Positions 46,406 through 55,830 are shown, counted from the stretch's first letter. The stretch is DNA of 64,000 nucleotides from Massilia niastensis DSM 21313 (GCF_000382345.1 NZ_KB908083.1:62001-126000), one strand, 5' to 3'. Translations and numbers: made by a program. The notes: generated by a model from the letters alone, not told the origin.

Positions 46406-47842
46406 TCACTGGCGCCTGGCGACCGCCGCCCGCGCAGCGTCGATCTCGGCGCCCCATGGGTCCTTCGTCACCACCGGCTTGCCGGTGTCGGCGAAATCCA
46501 TGATCTCGTCCCTGGCGCGCGCGTAGCGCGGCCAGGCCGGCAGCCCGGCGCCGTTCGGATCGCCTTTCCTGGCGAAGTTCACCAGGTAAGTCGCCATCGC
46601 CCGGCTCATGGCGGCATCCCTGGCCGTGCTCTTCGCGCCGTACTTGATGTCGGCGGTATCGAAGAAGAAGGGGATGTCGGTCGCATGGCGGGCGCCCGGC
46701 ACGCCCACGGAGTCGGCGACATACGAGAAGCGGTAGGCGTACACCGGCACGCCCTGGTCGGCCAGGGTGGCGGCCAGGCTGCGCGCGCCGGCCACCATGA
46801 AGCCGGTCTTGCCGCCGATGTCGGCGCCGGTCGCGCCGATCATCACCGGCACCTTGTGGAAGCGCCCCGCGGCGAAGGCGGCGCCCGAGTCGATCGCCAG
46901 TGTGCCGTCGGCGAACGGGCCGTGGTAGGTCGGCGCGCCCTGCACCGAGCGGTTCGCCAGGTTGAGGCCATCGACCACCTGTTCGGCGGGCAGGGCGCGC
47001 AGCTTGTCCAGCGCCTGCGGATCGTCCGCCGCGATGCCTTTGCCGGCGGCGAAATCGGCGCCGATCCTTTCGACGGCGCCCAGGCCAGGCGCGGGCGTGC
47101 CGCCGTCGCCGCCGGACAGCACCACGGCCTTCGCGAACAGGCCCCTGGCCATGGGCGAGGTCAGGAGGGTGTTGACCGACATGCCGCCCGCCGATTCACC
47201 GATGAGGGTGATGTTGGCCGGATCGCCGCCGAAGGCCGCCACATTGCGCTTGACCCACTGCAGCGCGGCCAGCTGGTCCATGAAGCCGTAGTTGCCGAGC
47301 GGGGCGCCGTCGGCATGCTCGCGCGTGAGCTGCGGGTGGGCGAAGAAGCCGAAGCGGCCGAGGCGATAGTTGAAGCTGACCAGCACCGCCCCCTGCTGCG
47401 CCAGCGGGGCGCCAGAGTAGGTCGGCGGCGACGATCCGCCGTTCACGAAGCCGCCGCCGTAGATCCAGACGATGACCGGCAGCTTGCCGCTGGCCCTGGC
47501 CGGCTTCCACACGTTCAGGTACAGGCAGTCCTCGGCCGGCGCCGTGCCGAGCGGGGCGGCATCGCTGGCGAACGGCAGCTGCATGCAGTCGGCGGCGTAG
47601 CTGCCCGCCTGGCGCACGCCGCTCCACGCCGCCGCCGGCTGCGGCGCGCGCCAGCGCAGGGCGCCCACCGGCGGGGCGGCGAAGGGGATGCCTTTCCAGC
47701 TTGCGATACCGTGGCTGATCGCGCCCTCGATCTTGCCCGTGTCGATCCTGATCACCGGACCGGTGGATGCGGACGCCAGCGGCGCGAACAAGGCAAGTGG
47801 TACCGCTAACATAATCAGGGAGCGAGAGCGGGGGATGGGCAT
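46406..47842 (-). CDS. Carboxylesterase/lipase family protein (type B)
   Basis: 478 aa. A signal peptide (MPIPRSRSLIMLAVPLALFAPLASAST) suggests secretion to the periplasm. The alpha/beta-hydrolase core shows the oxyanion segment VIVWIYGGGFVNGGSS, EDCLYLNVWKP (Cys-containing type-B signature), and the nucleophile elbow TLIGESAGGMSVNTLL with catalytic Ser. YVADSVGVPGARHATDIPFFF contains the likely His. It hydrolyses carboxylic esters; the physiological substrate is unknown. The ATG at 47842 follows AGGAGA at good spacing; an in-frame ATG at 47902 is less likely. The LysR gene lies 102 bp upstream on the same strand and might regulate it. Confidence 0.92.
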   Translation of the reverse strand: MPIPRSRSLIMLAVPLALFAPLASASTGPVIRIDTGKIEGAISHGIASWKGIPFAAPPVGALRWRAPQPAAAWSGVRQAGSYAADCMQLPFASDAAPLGTAPAEDCLYLNVWKPARASGKLPVIVWIYGGGFVNGGSSPPTYSGAPLAQQGAVLVSFNYRLGRFGFFAHPQLTREHADGAPLGNYGFMDQLAALQWVKRNVAAFGGDPANITLIGESAGGMSVNTLLTSPMARGLFAKAVVLSGGDGGTPAPGLGAVERIGADFAAGKGIAADDPQALDKLRALPAEQVVDGLNLANRSVQGAPTYHGPFADGTLAIDSGAAFAAGRFHKVPVMIGATGADIGGKTGFMVAGARSLAATLADQGVPVYAYRFSYVADSVGVPGARHATDIPFFFDTADIKYGAKSTARDAAMSRAMATYLVNFARKGDPNGAGLPAWPRYARARDEIMDFADTGKPVVTKDPWGAEIDAARAAVARRQ

Positions 47843-47944
47843 CGGTGAGTCTCCTGTGGTGTTGGTGTGGATGAGCGGGAACGACGGCCGGAGCGTGGGC
47901 ATGCGACAAACTTGTCTCGATCGTAATGAGGGCCCGGCAGCTCG

Positions 47945-48853
47945 TCAACGTGAATCTTTGCCGGCGAAGATCTCCCTGAGCCAGTCGACGAAGACCCGTA
48001 CCCGTGGCGACAGCTGCCGGCTCTGCGGATACAGCACCGAGACCGGCAGCGGCGGCGGCGCCAGGGCGGGCAGGACGATCTCGAGTGCGCCGGCGCGCAG
48101 TTCGGCCTCGATCCGGTAGCGCGGCACCTGCACGATGCCCAGGCCGGCCAGCGCGCAGGCGGCGTACATGTCGGCGCCCGTCACGGCTACCGGGCCCGCC
48201 AGGGTCAGCTGGCGCAGTTCGCCGTCCACGACGAATTCGAGCGGGTAGGGCCTGCCGGTCGCGGACGAGATGAAATTGACGGCGCGATGGCGCCCGAGTT
48301 CGTCCAGGCTGCCGGGCCGGCCGTGGCGCGCCAGGTAGGCGGGGCTGGCGCAACTCACCTGTTCCAGCCGGGTCACCTGCTGCGCCACCATCGACGAATC
48401 CTGCAGCTTTCCCGCGCGCAGGACGCAATCGATGCCTTCGCGCACCAGGTCGACCAGGCGGTCGCCTTCGCCGATCTGGAGCTCGAGGCCGGGATAGCGC
48501 GCCAGGAAAGCGGGCAGGGCGGGCGCGACGACATGGCGCGCCAGGCTTGCCTGCAGGCTGACGCGCAACAGGCCGCTCGGCGCGGACTGCGAGAACGCGC
48601 TGTCCATCTCGTCCAGGTCGCCCAGCAGGCGCACGCAGCGCTCGTAATACGCCTGGCCGTCGAGCGTCGGCGCCACCACCCGGGTCGTGCGTTCCAGCAG
48701 CCGCGCGCCGATCCGGGTTTCCAGGCGCTTGATGGCGTTGGTCACGGTCGCACGCGGCAGTTGCAGTTCGTCGGCGGCCAGGGTGAAGCTGCGCCGTTCC
48801 ACGATGCGGGTAAAGATCTGCATCTCCTGGAACCGGTCCATGTGGCTTGTCAT
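47945..48853 (-). CDS. LysR family transcriptional regulator
   Basis: 302 aa, normal LysR length. The N-terminal winged helix-turn-helix is clear: MQIFTRIVERRSFTLAADELQLPRATVTNAIKRLE, ending TRVVAPTLDGQAYYERC. The effector domain (about 95-295) includes LLRVSLQASLARHVVAPAL and VQVPRYRIEAEL. It is most like the CrgA/YhcS group that acts on nearby operons. ATG at 48853 was chosen for its AGGGA Shine-Dalgarno; 48841 is an alternative. It is transcribed in the same direction as the esterase, which is unusual for a LysR protein and its target, so their link is only suggested. Confidence 0.92.
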   Translation of the reverse strand: MTSHMDRFQEMQIFTRIVERRSFTLAADELQLPRATVTNAIKRLETRIGARLLERTTRVVAPTLDGQAYYERCVRLLGDLDEMDSAFSQSAPSGLLRVSLQASLARHVVAPALPAFLARYPGLELQIGEGDRLVDLVREGIDCVLRAGKLQDSSMVAQQVTRLEQVSCASPAYLARHGRPGSLDELGRHRAVNFISSATGRPYPLEFVVDGELRQLTLAGPVAVTGADMYAACALAGLGIVQVPRYRIEAELRAGALEIVLPALAPPPLPVSVLYPQSRQLSPRVRVFVDWLREIFAGKDSR

Positions 48854-49083
48854 GCTGTTATCCCTGGATGAAGTATGGCGATCATGCTTGTAATTGTTCG
48901 GCAGCACAATGCCGCGATTTCCGGTCAGGACAGGCGCTGCGGAAGTGTGATTTTGTGTGAGAGTGTTGCTTTTCAGCCAAAATAGCCTCTTGGGAATAAA
49001 AGATTCCGTTAAGTACTGCCTTTTCGGCAACGTGAGCGCCGGATCGCAGTATCATCGTCAGCTTTTGACTTCATTCGTGTTGC

Positions 49084-50892
49084 ATGAAAGGCTTCCTCTG
49101 CAGATTGCGGCTGTCCAGCCTGGTGACCATTGCCGTATGCGCGACCGTGGCGCTGACCGTCGTGTTGCAACTGACTTTGGTAAACCACTTCGCGGTACGC
49201 CAGGCCGGCGCCGAGGCCGAGCTGCGGCTGCAGCAATTGTCCTGGCAGATGCGCGACTCGCTGAACCGGGTCATCGAGCAGGCCGGCGGCGACATCCGCC
49301 TGCTGACCGAGCTGCCCCAGGTACGCCAGGCGCGCGATCCCGCCGCGGCCCGGGCGGCGCTGGAAAGCCTGCAGCGCACCTTCCCCGACTACGCCTGGAT
49401 CGGCATCGCCGACCCCGAGGGCAAGGTGGTGGCCTCGACCAAGGGCTTGCTGGAGGGCGCGAACGTCGGCGCGCGTCCCTGGTTCCAGGCCGGGCGGCAC
49501 ACCGTCCATGCCACCGACTACCATCCGGCGCTGCTGCTCGACAAGCTGCTGCCGCGCAGCCCCGACCCCTGGCGCTTCGTCGATCTCTCCGGACCGGTGC
49601 TCGGGCCCAAGGGCGAGGTGCTGGGCGTGCTCGGGGTGCACCTGAGCTGGGACTGGGCGCGGCGCCGCGCGCGCAGGCTGCTGACCCCGGCCCTGCGCCA
49701 GTACGGCGCCGAGATCATCGTGGTGCGCGGCGACGGCACCGTGATGCTCGGCCCGGACGAGCTGGTCGAGAAGAAGATCGTGACCACCAGCCTGCAACTG
49801 GCCCTGCAGGGCGAGACCGGGGCGCTGCGCGAGCGCTGGCCGGACGGCCGCACCTACCTGACCGGCTACAGCCAGACCGGCGAAGCGGACAATCCGGCCT
49901 CGCTGCGCTGGGCGGTCCTGGTGCGCCAGGTCGAGGACAAGGCGCTCGAAGGCACGCGCGACCTGCAGCGGCGCATGCTGCTCGGCAGTATCCTGCTTGC
50001 CGTGGCGCTGGTCATCGTCGTGGCCCTGCTGGCGCGCCGCCTGAGCCGTCCCATGGCGCAGCTGGGCCAGGCCATCGAACGCGCCACCGAGGCGACCGCC
50101 CTCGGGGCGGAGCCGCCGCCGATCCCGCAGGTCGACGGTTTCCATGAAGCCAATGTCTTGTCGAGCACGATGGGCAAGCTCGTGCGCAGCGAATGGGAAA
50201 GCCGCTGCGCGCTGCTGGCGCTGAACGAGCGGCTGGAAACCGCGGTTGCCGAGCGCACCGCCGAACTGCAGGCGCTGCTGCTGCGCGACGTGCTGACCGG
50301 CCTGCCGAACCGCCGCGCGCTGCTCGGCGCCTTGCCGGAAGCGATGGGCCGCGCGCGGCGCGTCGGCCGGCCGGCGGCCCTGCTGTTCATCGACATGGAC
50401 GGCTTCAAGGCGGTCAACGATACCTATGGCCACGAAGAGGGCGACGAGCTGCTGCGCCAGTTCGGCGCGCGCCTGGCCCACGCCCTGCGCAAGACCGACA
50501 TGGTGGCGCGCCTGGCCGGCGACGAGTTCGTCGTCGTGCTGGAGATGCTGACCGACGGCCTGGATGCCGAGGACACGGCGCGCAAGCTGCTGGAACGCAT
50601 CCAGGAACCCTTCGCGCTGCGCACCACCGAGGTGACGGTCGGCGCCAGCATCGGGGTGGCGCTGCACCGGCCGGACGAGGCGCCGGACCTGGACGGCTGG
50701 TTGGCGCGCGCCGACCACGCGATGTATGCGGCCAAGCGCGCCGGCAAGAACCAGGTGGCGCTGGCGGCGACCCTGTCTGAGGGCGGGCTTGCCCGGATGC
50801 AAAGCGGGCTGCTACCATTCGCCGCACTTCCCGTCGCCCGAACGCCATGTCAGAAATCAGCCAACTCATCGTCACCCTCAAGCGCCAGCTGA
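49084..50892 (+). CDS. Diguanylate cyclase with periplasmic cache sensor (dCache-HAMP-GGDEF)
   Basis: 602 aa. A first membrane helix (about 11-33) is followed by a periplasmic cache sensor (about 35-295) with FPDYAWIGIADPEGKVVAST and ARPWFQAGR, then a second helix (about 300-322) and a HAMP/coiled coil. The GGDEF domain starts at LRDVLTGLPNRRALL. Its signature is AGDEF (RLAGDEFVVVLE), a tolerated variant, with the metal Asp in LFIDMDGFKAVNDTYGH. It should make c-di-GMP in response to an extracytoplasmic small molecule. The C-terminal 25 residues are Ser/Pro-rich and overlap the start of the next gene by 46 bp. No clear Shine-Dalgarno. Confidence 0.9.
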   Translation: MKGFLCRLRLSSLVTIAVCATVALTVVLQLTLVNHFAVRQAGAEAELRLQQLSWQMRDSLNRVIEQAGGDIRLLTELPQVRQARDPAAARAALESLQRTFPDYAWIGIADPEGKVVASTKGLLEGANVGARPWFQAGRHTVHATDYHPALLLDKLLPRSPDPWRFVDLSGPVLGPKGEVLGVLGVHLSWDWARRRARRLLTPALRQYGAEIIVVRGDGTVMLGPDELVEKKIVTTSLQLALQGETGALRERWPDGRTYLTGYSQTGEADNPASLRWAVLVRQVEDKALEGTRDLQRRMLLGSILLAVALVIVVALLARRLSRPMAQLGQAIERATEATALGAEPPPIPQVDGFHEANVLSSTMGKLVRSEWESRCALLALNERLETAVAERTAELQALLLRDVLTGLPNRRALLGALPEAMGRARRVGRPAALLFIDMDGFKAVNDTYGHEEGDELLRQFGARLAHALRKTDMVARLAGDEFVVVLEMLTDGLDAEDTARKLLERIQEPFALRTTEVTVGASIGVALHRPDEAPDLDGWLARADHAMYAAKRAGKNQVALAATLSEGGLARMQSGLLPFAALPVARTPCQKSANSSSPSSAS

Positions 50893-51578
50893 AGCAGCAG
50901 GGGATGACTTATCGCGACGTGGCGGCGGCCCTCGGCCTGTCCGAGCCGAGCGTCAAGCGCCTGTTCGCGAGCGAGCAGTTCACGCTGGACCGGGTGATCG
51001 AGGTCTGCAACCTGCTCGGCTTCACGCTGGCCGAACTGGCGCAGGAAGCGCAGCAGGGCCAGCGCCGCCTGCGCACCCTGAGCGCGGAGCAGGAGGGCGA
51101 GCTGGTGTCGGACGCGAAGCTGCTGCTGGTGGCGGTGTGCGCGCTGAATCACTGGAGCCTGGCCGACATGCTGGCCGTCTACCGGCTGACCGAAGCCGAA
51201 TGCGTGCAGCATTTGCTGCGCCTGGACCGCCTGCGGCTGATCACGCTGTTGCCGGGTAACCGCATCCGCCTGAACGTGGCGCGCGATTTCGACTGGCTGG
51301 CCGACGGGCCGATCCGGCGCTACTTCCGCGAACAGGGCATGCACGAATTCCTCGATGGCGGTTTCGACCAGCAGGGCGAGTCGCTCGATTTCGCGCACGG
51401 CATGCTGACCGAGAGCGCGCAGGCCAAGCTGCGCGCGGAACTGCGGCAATTGCGGGCGCGCTTCGCGCAGCTGCACGAGGAGAGCCTGGCGGCGCCGCTG
51501 GCGCAGCGCCGCGGCAGCGGCCTGCTGCTGGCGCTGCGCGAGTGGGAGCCGGCGGCGTTCGGGGCCTTGCGGCGGTAG
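50847..51578 (+). CDS. XRE-type helix-turn-helix transcriptional regulator
   Basis: 243 aa. An N-terminal Cro/C1 helix-turn-helix (about 10-65) reads LKRQLKQQGMTYRDVAAALGLSE, SVKRLFASEQFTLDRVIEVC. The rest (about 85-243) is helical and contains LLRLDRLRLITLLPGNRIRLN, which resembles a second winged-helix element, followed by an uncharacterised C-terminal part. The first 46 bp overlap the end of the diguanylate cyclase gene, so the two may be co-regulated, though no functional link is known. It ends just before a REPIN-like element. Confidence 0.88.
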   Translation: MSEISQLIVTLKRQLKQQGMTYRDVAAALGLSEPSVKRLFASEQFTLDRVIEVCNLLGFTLAELAQEAQQGQRRLRTLSAEQEGELVSDAKLLLVAVCALNHWSLADMLAVYRLTEAECVQHLLRLDRLRLITLLPGNRIRLNVARDFDWLADGPIRRYFREQGMHEFLDGGFDQQGESLDFAHGMLTESAQAKLRAELRQLRARFAQLHEESLAAPLAQRRGSGLLLALREWEPAAFGALRR

Positions 51579-51586
51579 TTGAACAC

Positions 51587-51687
51587 GTAGGGTGGGCGGA
51601 TTCCGCCCACGCGGTGATACGGGCAAATCGCATATCGGGGGTGTGAACGCCGGTTGAACGCGTGGGCGGGAGACCCGCCCACGCTAC
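51587..51687. repeat. REPIN-like pair of inverted palindromes (copy 2)
   Basis: The left arm starts GTAGGGTGGGCGGATTCCGC and ends CCACGCGGTGAT. The right arm, on the minus strand, starts GTAGCGTGGGCGGG and ends CCGCCCACGCGT. Arms match copy 1 in the GTAGGGTGG end and the CCACGCGGTGAT end. The right end supplies the TAG stop (51684-51686) of the amylase gene. Confidence 0.85.
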
Positions 51688-53006
51688 TGCGCGTCGATCC
51701 GGTAATCCCAGGCCGCCAGCCTGCGCTTCGCCGCACCGCCCGGCAGCGTGTACTGCTGCGGCGCCCCGCTCAGGTTGACCGCGACCGACACCGCATTGCC
51801 ATCCTTTTCGCGCCGGAACGCGAACACCTTGTCGTTGCCGGTCTCCAGTACCTTGGCCGGTCCGCCGTGCTGGCCATTCCACAGCGCGCGGTTGTCGTGC
51901 TTGAGCTTGAGCAGCCCGGCGTAGAAGGTGGCGTACGGATAGTCCTTCCAGTCGATCGGATCCTTCTCGAAGAACTTCAGCCGCTTGTCGAAGCCGGCTT
52001 CCTGGCCGCCGTAGATCAGGGGCATGCCCGGCAGCGTGGCCGCCAGCACCGCCATCGCCTTGAACGCCGGCCCATAGTGCTCGGCGTCGCTGCCGTGCCA
52101 GGAGTTCTCGTCGTGGTTGCTGGTGAAGCGCATGCGGTAGGCGTGGGCGGGGTAGGGCAGCGGCGGTTTCTCGAGGAAGGCGCGCAGGGCGCGGGCATCG
52201 GATTTGCCCTTGGCGATGTCCTTGAAGATGCCCAGGGTGTCCCAGCCATAGGTCATGTCGAAGGCGCCGTGCAGTTCCGGCTGCCAGGCCTCGGCCAGCA
52301 TGAACACCGGCTTGATCTTCTCCAGCTCGACCCGGGTCTGCTCCCAGAACGCGGTCGGCACCTTGGCCGCGACGTCGGCGCGGAAGCCGTCGATGCCGGT
52401 CTCGCGCACCCAGAACGCCATCGCCTCGCCCATGCCCTTCCACAGGCCGGGCTGCTTCCAGTCCAGGCCGGTCACGTCGGTCCAGTACTCCGGCTCCGCG
52501 CCCTCGGTATAGGTGACCGGATAGATCTCGCCCTTGTCGTTCTTCAGGTACCAGTCCTTGTGCTCGACCGTCCACGGATGGTCGAAGGCGGTGTGGTTCG
52601 CGACCCAGTCGAGGATCACGCGCATGCCCAGGCCCTGGGCCTGCTGCACCAGGCGCTTGAAGTCGTCCAGCGTGCCGAACTCGGGATTGACCGCCGTGTA
52701 GTCGCGCACCGCGTAGTAGCTGCCGAGCGTGCCCTTGCGGTTCATTGCGCCGATCGGCTGCACCGGCATCAGCCACAGGATGTCGACGCCCATCTTGCGC
52801 AGGCGCGGCAGGTGGGCGGCAAAGGCCTTGAACGTCCCCTCCCTGGTGTACTGGCGGATGTTGACTTCGTAGATGTTCGCGCTGCGCGACCAGTCCACGT
52901 GCCCGCCCGCCGCCGGCTGGGCTTGCTGGGCAGACACGTGCAGCGGGGCAAGCGCGGTACACAGCGCAAAGCCGAGCAGGGAAAGGAAACGGGCGGCGTG
53001 TCTCAT
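51684..53006 (-). CDS. Alpha-amylase family glycoside hydrolase (GH13)
   Basis: 440 aa. A signal peptide (FLSLLGFALCTALAPLHVSAQ) implies export. GH13 regions are in order: ILDWVANHTAFDHPW (region I), DGFRADVA with nucleophile Asp211 (region II), MLAEAW with acid/base Glu239 (region III), and TSNHDENSW with His298-Asp299 (region IV). A C-terminal beta domain (about 360-440) closes the protein; no carbohydrate-binding module is seen. The product could act on maltodextrins or other alpha-glucans, but specificity is unclear. The ORF ends within a REPIN right arm. It is monocistronic and convergent with the XRE gene. Confidence 0.91.
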   Translation of the reverse strand: MRHAARFLSLLGFALCTALAPLHVSAQQAQPAAGGHVDWSRSANIYEVNIRQYTREGTFKAFAAHLPRLRKMGVDILWLMPVQPIGAMNRKGTLGSYYAVRDYTAVNPEFGTLDDFKRLVQQAQGLGMRVILDWVANHTAFDHPWTVEHKDWYLKNDKGEIYPVTYTEGAEPEYWTDVTGLDWKQPGLWKGMGEAMAFWVRETGIDGFRADVAAKVPTAFWEQTRVELEKIKPVFMLAEAWQPELHGAFDMTYGWDTLGIFKDIAKGKSDARALRAFLEKPPLPYPAHAYRMRFTSNHDENSWHGSDAEHYGPAFKAMAVLAATLPGMPLIYGGQEAGFDKRLKFFEKDPIDWKDYPYATFYAGLLKLKHDNRALWNGQHGGPAKVLETGNDKVFAFRREKDGNAVSVAVNLSGAPQQYTLPGGAAKRRLAAWDYRIDAQ

Positions 53007-53195
53007 CGATTGTCCTTGTTATTGGCCAAAATAAATTCCGCCCATTGTAAGGCGCTCGATCAAGCGATATGCATAAAAGTTCGGCTCGGCGGGTTTCAAA
53101 ACCCGGTTTTTTGGCCTACCCTAGAGTTGTGTGCGGTATTAGACAGATCGTCTCGGAACTAAGCGGCTAACTTAGGGCCAGAGAGGGATGACGCT

Positions 53196-54179
53196 ATGAA
53201 ATTGTCAATCGTCGCATGTGTCGTGCTCGGAGGAAGCGCGGCATGCGTCTCGGCGCAAGACACGGTGACCCCGCATGGGGGCGCCAACGCCGGGGCTGTC
53301 AAGGAATACGCCTGCACCGACAGCTGTGTGCAGGGCACGCGTGCGCCCGGCCAGGCAGCGCTGGCGGCGCAGGCGGATGCGCCCGCCATCTTCACGATCG
53401 AGCAGGAAGAGAACGCTGGCGCGCTGCGTCGGCTGCAGGGCGCGCCGGGCACGCTCGCGGTCGGACGGCAGTACAGCCTCGAATACATGGCGATCAACGA
53501 TGTCGCCGATCCCTTCCACGGCGGCCTGGCCGGCGCCGCCGCGCCGAACGGCCGGCGCGCCGAAGACAGCGTCACCTACCAGGGCAGTGTCGCCGGCCTG
53601 TCGACCGGCACCCAGTGGCGCAAGGGCGATGTCGACGGCTCGCCCGCGGGACGCGCCTGGGGCATGACGGTCGGCCTCAAGGCCGGACCCCTGACGATCC
53701 GCGCCGCCCACCAGAACCGCAACGTGGCCAAGATCACCCGCTACGACCAGGTCGGCATCAGCATGGCGGCCAAGAATTCCCTCCTCGCCGCCAACATGCG
53801 CTTCGACTGGGGCACTGCCTATGCGGCCTATAGCGCCAGCAAGGGCTGGGGCAGTTCGCCGCTGTTCAATCCCGACAATCCCTACAGCGTCGGCATCGCG
53901 ACCACGCCCTCGACCAACAGCCGCGACGTGCTGGCCGGGGTGGCGGTGCCGGTCGGCCATGCGACCACGCTGCTGGCCTCGTTCATCCGCAAGAACGACC
54001 GCGATCCGGCCGACCGCGACGCGCGCCAGGTGGCCGTCGGGGCCAGCTATGCGGTGTCGCGCAGGCTCGACTTCTACGCCGCGTATTCGCGCATCCAGCA
54101 CCTGAGCGCCGTCCCGCTCGGCAGCGTGCGTCCGGGCAGCGGCGCGGCCATCAATGTCGGGATGCGGCGCGCGTTCTAG
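53196..54179 (+). CDS. Porin-like outer-membrane protein (Gram-negative porin type)
   Basis: 327 aa with a signal peptide (LSIVACVVLGGSAACVSAQ). The second half (about 150-327) shows alternating porin strands: MTVGLKAGPLTIRAAHQNRN, MAAKNSLLAANMRFDWGTAYAAYSASKG and RQVAVGASYAVSRRLDFYAAYSRIQH, ending in a C-terminal Phe needed for outer-membrane assembly. The N-terminal third is unusual: the first strand motif of Burkholderiales porins (SSVTLYG-type) is missing. Instead there is a Cys-x3-Cys (YACTDSCVQG) insert and a long region without strand pattern. It may be a trimmed or rearranged porin. Homology is recognised, function not. Confidence 0.78.
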   Translation: MKLSIVACVVLGGSAACVSAQDTVTPHGGANAGAVKEYACTDSCVQGTRAPGQAALAAQADAPAIFTIEQEENAGALRRLQGAPGTLAVGRQYSLEYMAINDVADPFHGGLAGAAAPNGRRAEDSVTYQGSVAGLSTGTQWRKGDVDGSPAGRAWGMTVGLKAGPLTIRAAHQNRNVAKITRYDQVGISMAAKNSLLAANMRFDWGTAYAAYSASKGWGSSPLFNPDNPYSVGIATTPSTNSRDVLAGVAVPVGHATTLLASFIRKNDRDPADRDARQVAVGASYAVSRRLDFYAAYSRIQHLSAVPLGSVRPGSGAAINVGMRRAF

Positions 54180-54261
54180 GTCCTTGCCCAGCGCTGCGCC
54201 GCTGTACGGCGAAAGTCAGTACGCTGTCTCCATGGTTCAATGATCATCTACTGGAGGCATC

Positions 54262-54699
54262 ATGACTGGCGCTAGCACACTTGATCCGGACAACTTCCCG
54301 GAACGACCCGACCGTAGCCTGGGCAAGGGTCACGGCATCGACTCGCTCGGTCCGAGCGACATTTCCGACACCGGCAGCGACGTGGTGGGCGGCCCCGGTT
54401 TCGCGGGCAACCTCGATCCGGAGCAGCGACTCGATTTCGACGAAGGCACGACCTCGGACCTGGAGGCCAGCCACGCGCACGGTACCGCGGGCCCGGACGT
54501 GGGCGACGCGAATTTTTCGGGTGACAGCGACATGGGCGGCACCGGCGAGCGGGCCGCGGCCGGCCGCGATACCGTTGCCAAGGATGGCGCCGACATCGAC
54601 ACCGACCACATCGAGTCCATCCCCGATCTGCCGCTGACCGAGGAGGACACCGACTTCCTATCGAGCCAGCCGCCGGGACAGGGTAAGGGCCGCAAATAG
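54262..54699 (+). CDS. Hypothetical acidic, Gly/Asp-rich small protein
   Basis: 145 aa, with a GGAGGC Shine-Dalgarno just before the ATG. It is very rich in Asp, Gly and Ser (DISDTGSDVVGGPGFAGNLD, GPDVGDANFSGDSDMGG) with no hydrophobic core, no signal peptide and no known domain, so it is likely disordered. The C-terminus is LTEEDTDFLSSQPPGQGKGRK. I do not recognise a function; similar acidic proteins in Burkholderiales are often stress-related, but that is not shown here. Its last 42 bases overlap the end of the convergent SDR gene. Confidence 0.65.
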   Translation: MTGASTLDPDNFPERPDRSLGKGHGIDSLGPSDISDTGSDVVGGPGFAGNLDPEQRLDFDEGTTSDLEASHAHGTAGPDVGDANFSGDSDMGGTGERAAAGRDTVAKDGADIDTDHIESIPDLPLTEEDTDFLSSQPPGQGKGRK

Positions 54700-55680
54700 C
54701 GCGCCGCCGCCCAGCAGGGCGGTCATGAGCGGACCCGAGCGCAGGCTGGCCTTCGTGTACAGGCTGTTCTCGGCGACGTGGTGCCGCATGCCCTGGCGCT
54801 GGCGCAGTTCGTGCGTGTGGTCGGGCGCATGCAGCGCGTCGCGGCGGCCCGGGAGGGTCGTGACGGGCGACTTCTGCTGCTTGAACATGGTTGCGCGCAT
54901 GTAGCGGTCGAACAGGCCGGGCATGGCGCGCGAGCCGGCCGAGATCATCTTCGAGGCGCCGCCCACGAACACGTCGCGCTTCGGATGCTGGGCCGCGTAC
55001 AGGATGGCGTCGGCCACCAGTTCCGGCGCGTAGATCGGCGGGGGCAGGGCCGGTTCCTTGTCCATGTAGTTCTTGGCGTGCACCGCGAACATGGTGTCGA
55101 TGGCGGCCGGCTTGACCAGCGTGACCGACAGCGGCGCATCTTCCTTTTCCAGTTCCATGCGCAGCGACTCGGTGAAGGCTTTCACCGCGTGCTTGGACGC
55201 GGAGTACATCCCCTGCAGCGGCACGGCGCGGTCCGACACTTCGCTGCCGATGTTGATGAGGGCGCCGCCGCCGCGGGTCTTCATGCGCTTCACCGCTTCC
55301 AGCGAGCCGTTCACCACACCCCAGAAATTGGTCTGGAACAGGCGGTGGTGGTCTTCGGGCGAGACGTCCTCGAGACGGCCGAAGACCGAGACCCCCGCAT
55401 TGTTGACCCAGGTATCGATGCGCCCGAAGCGTTCCATGGCGACCTGGCCGATGCGTTCGACATCGGCGATGTTGCCGACGTCGGCCGCCACGGTGGCGAC
55501 CGCGACGCCCTTGACGCGCAGTTCGCTGGCCAGTTCGTCGAGCGCATCGGCCGCCCGTGCGGCCAGCACCAGTTTCACGCCGCGTTCGGCGGCCATGCGG
55601 GCGGTGGTCAGGCCGATGCCGCTGGTGGCGCCGGTGATGACCATGACCTGTTCGCTGAGTTTCCGGAGTTTGACTGACAT
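54658..55680 (-). CDS. SDR family oxidoreductase with C-terminal hydrophobic tail
   Basis: 340 aa. The cofactor motif TGATSGIG follows VMVITG; NNAGVSVFGRLED, the catalytic Ser in INIGSEVSDRAVPL and Y-x-x-x-K in YSASK are all present. After the SDR core (about 1-255) there is a 60-residue extension ending in LLGGGALFAALTLSRRL, a hydrophobic segment that may anchor the protein to the membrane. The ATG at 55680 is supported by AAAGGA; the longer in-frame start (55785) is not. Substrate unknown. Convergent overlap with the acidic-protein gene. Confidence 0.9.
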   Translation of the reverse strand: MSVKLRKLSEQVMVITGATSGIGLTTARMAAERGVKLVLAARAADALDELASELRVKGVAVATVAADVGNIADVERIGQVAMERFGRIDTWVNNAGVSVFGRLEDVSPEDHHRLFQTNFWGVVNGSLEAVKRMKTRGGGALINIGSEVSDRAVPLQGMYSASKHAVKAFTESLRMELEKEDAPLSVTLVKPAAIDTMFAVHAKNYMDKEPALPPPIYAPELVADAILYAAQHPKRDVFVGGASKMISAGSRAMPGLFDRYMRATMFKQQKSPVTTLPGRRDALHAPDHTHELRQRQGMRHHVAENSLYTKASLRSGPLMTALLGGGALFAALTLSRRLAR

Positions 55681-55830
55681 ATCGAATCCTTTCCGTGCGT
55701 TGGACCAGGAAGGACTGCCACGGCGGCGCCGGGCAGGCCACGCGTTATCGAATAGATCACGTCGTGGCCGATGGGGGAATTTCAAGCGGTTTTTTTGATG
55801 GGGCCGGTGATGGCTGAGGAGGAGGGATGG

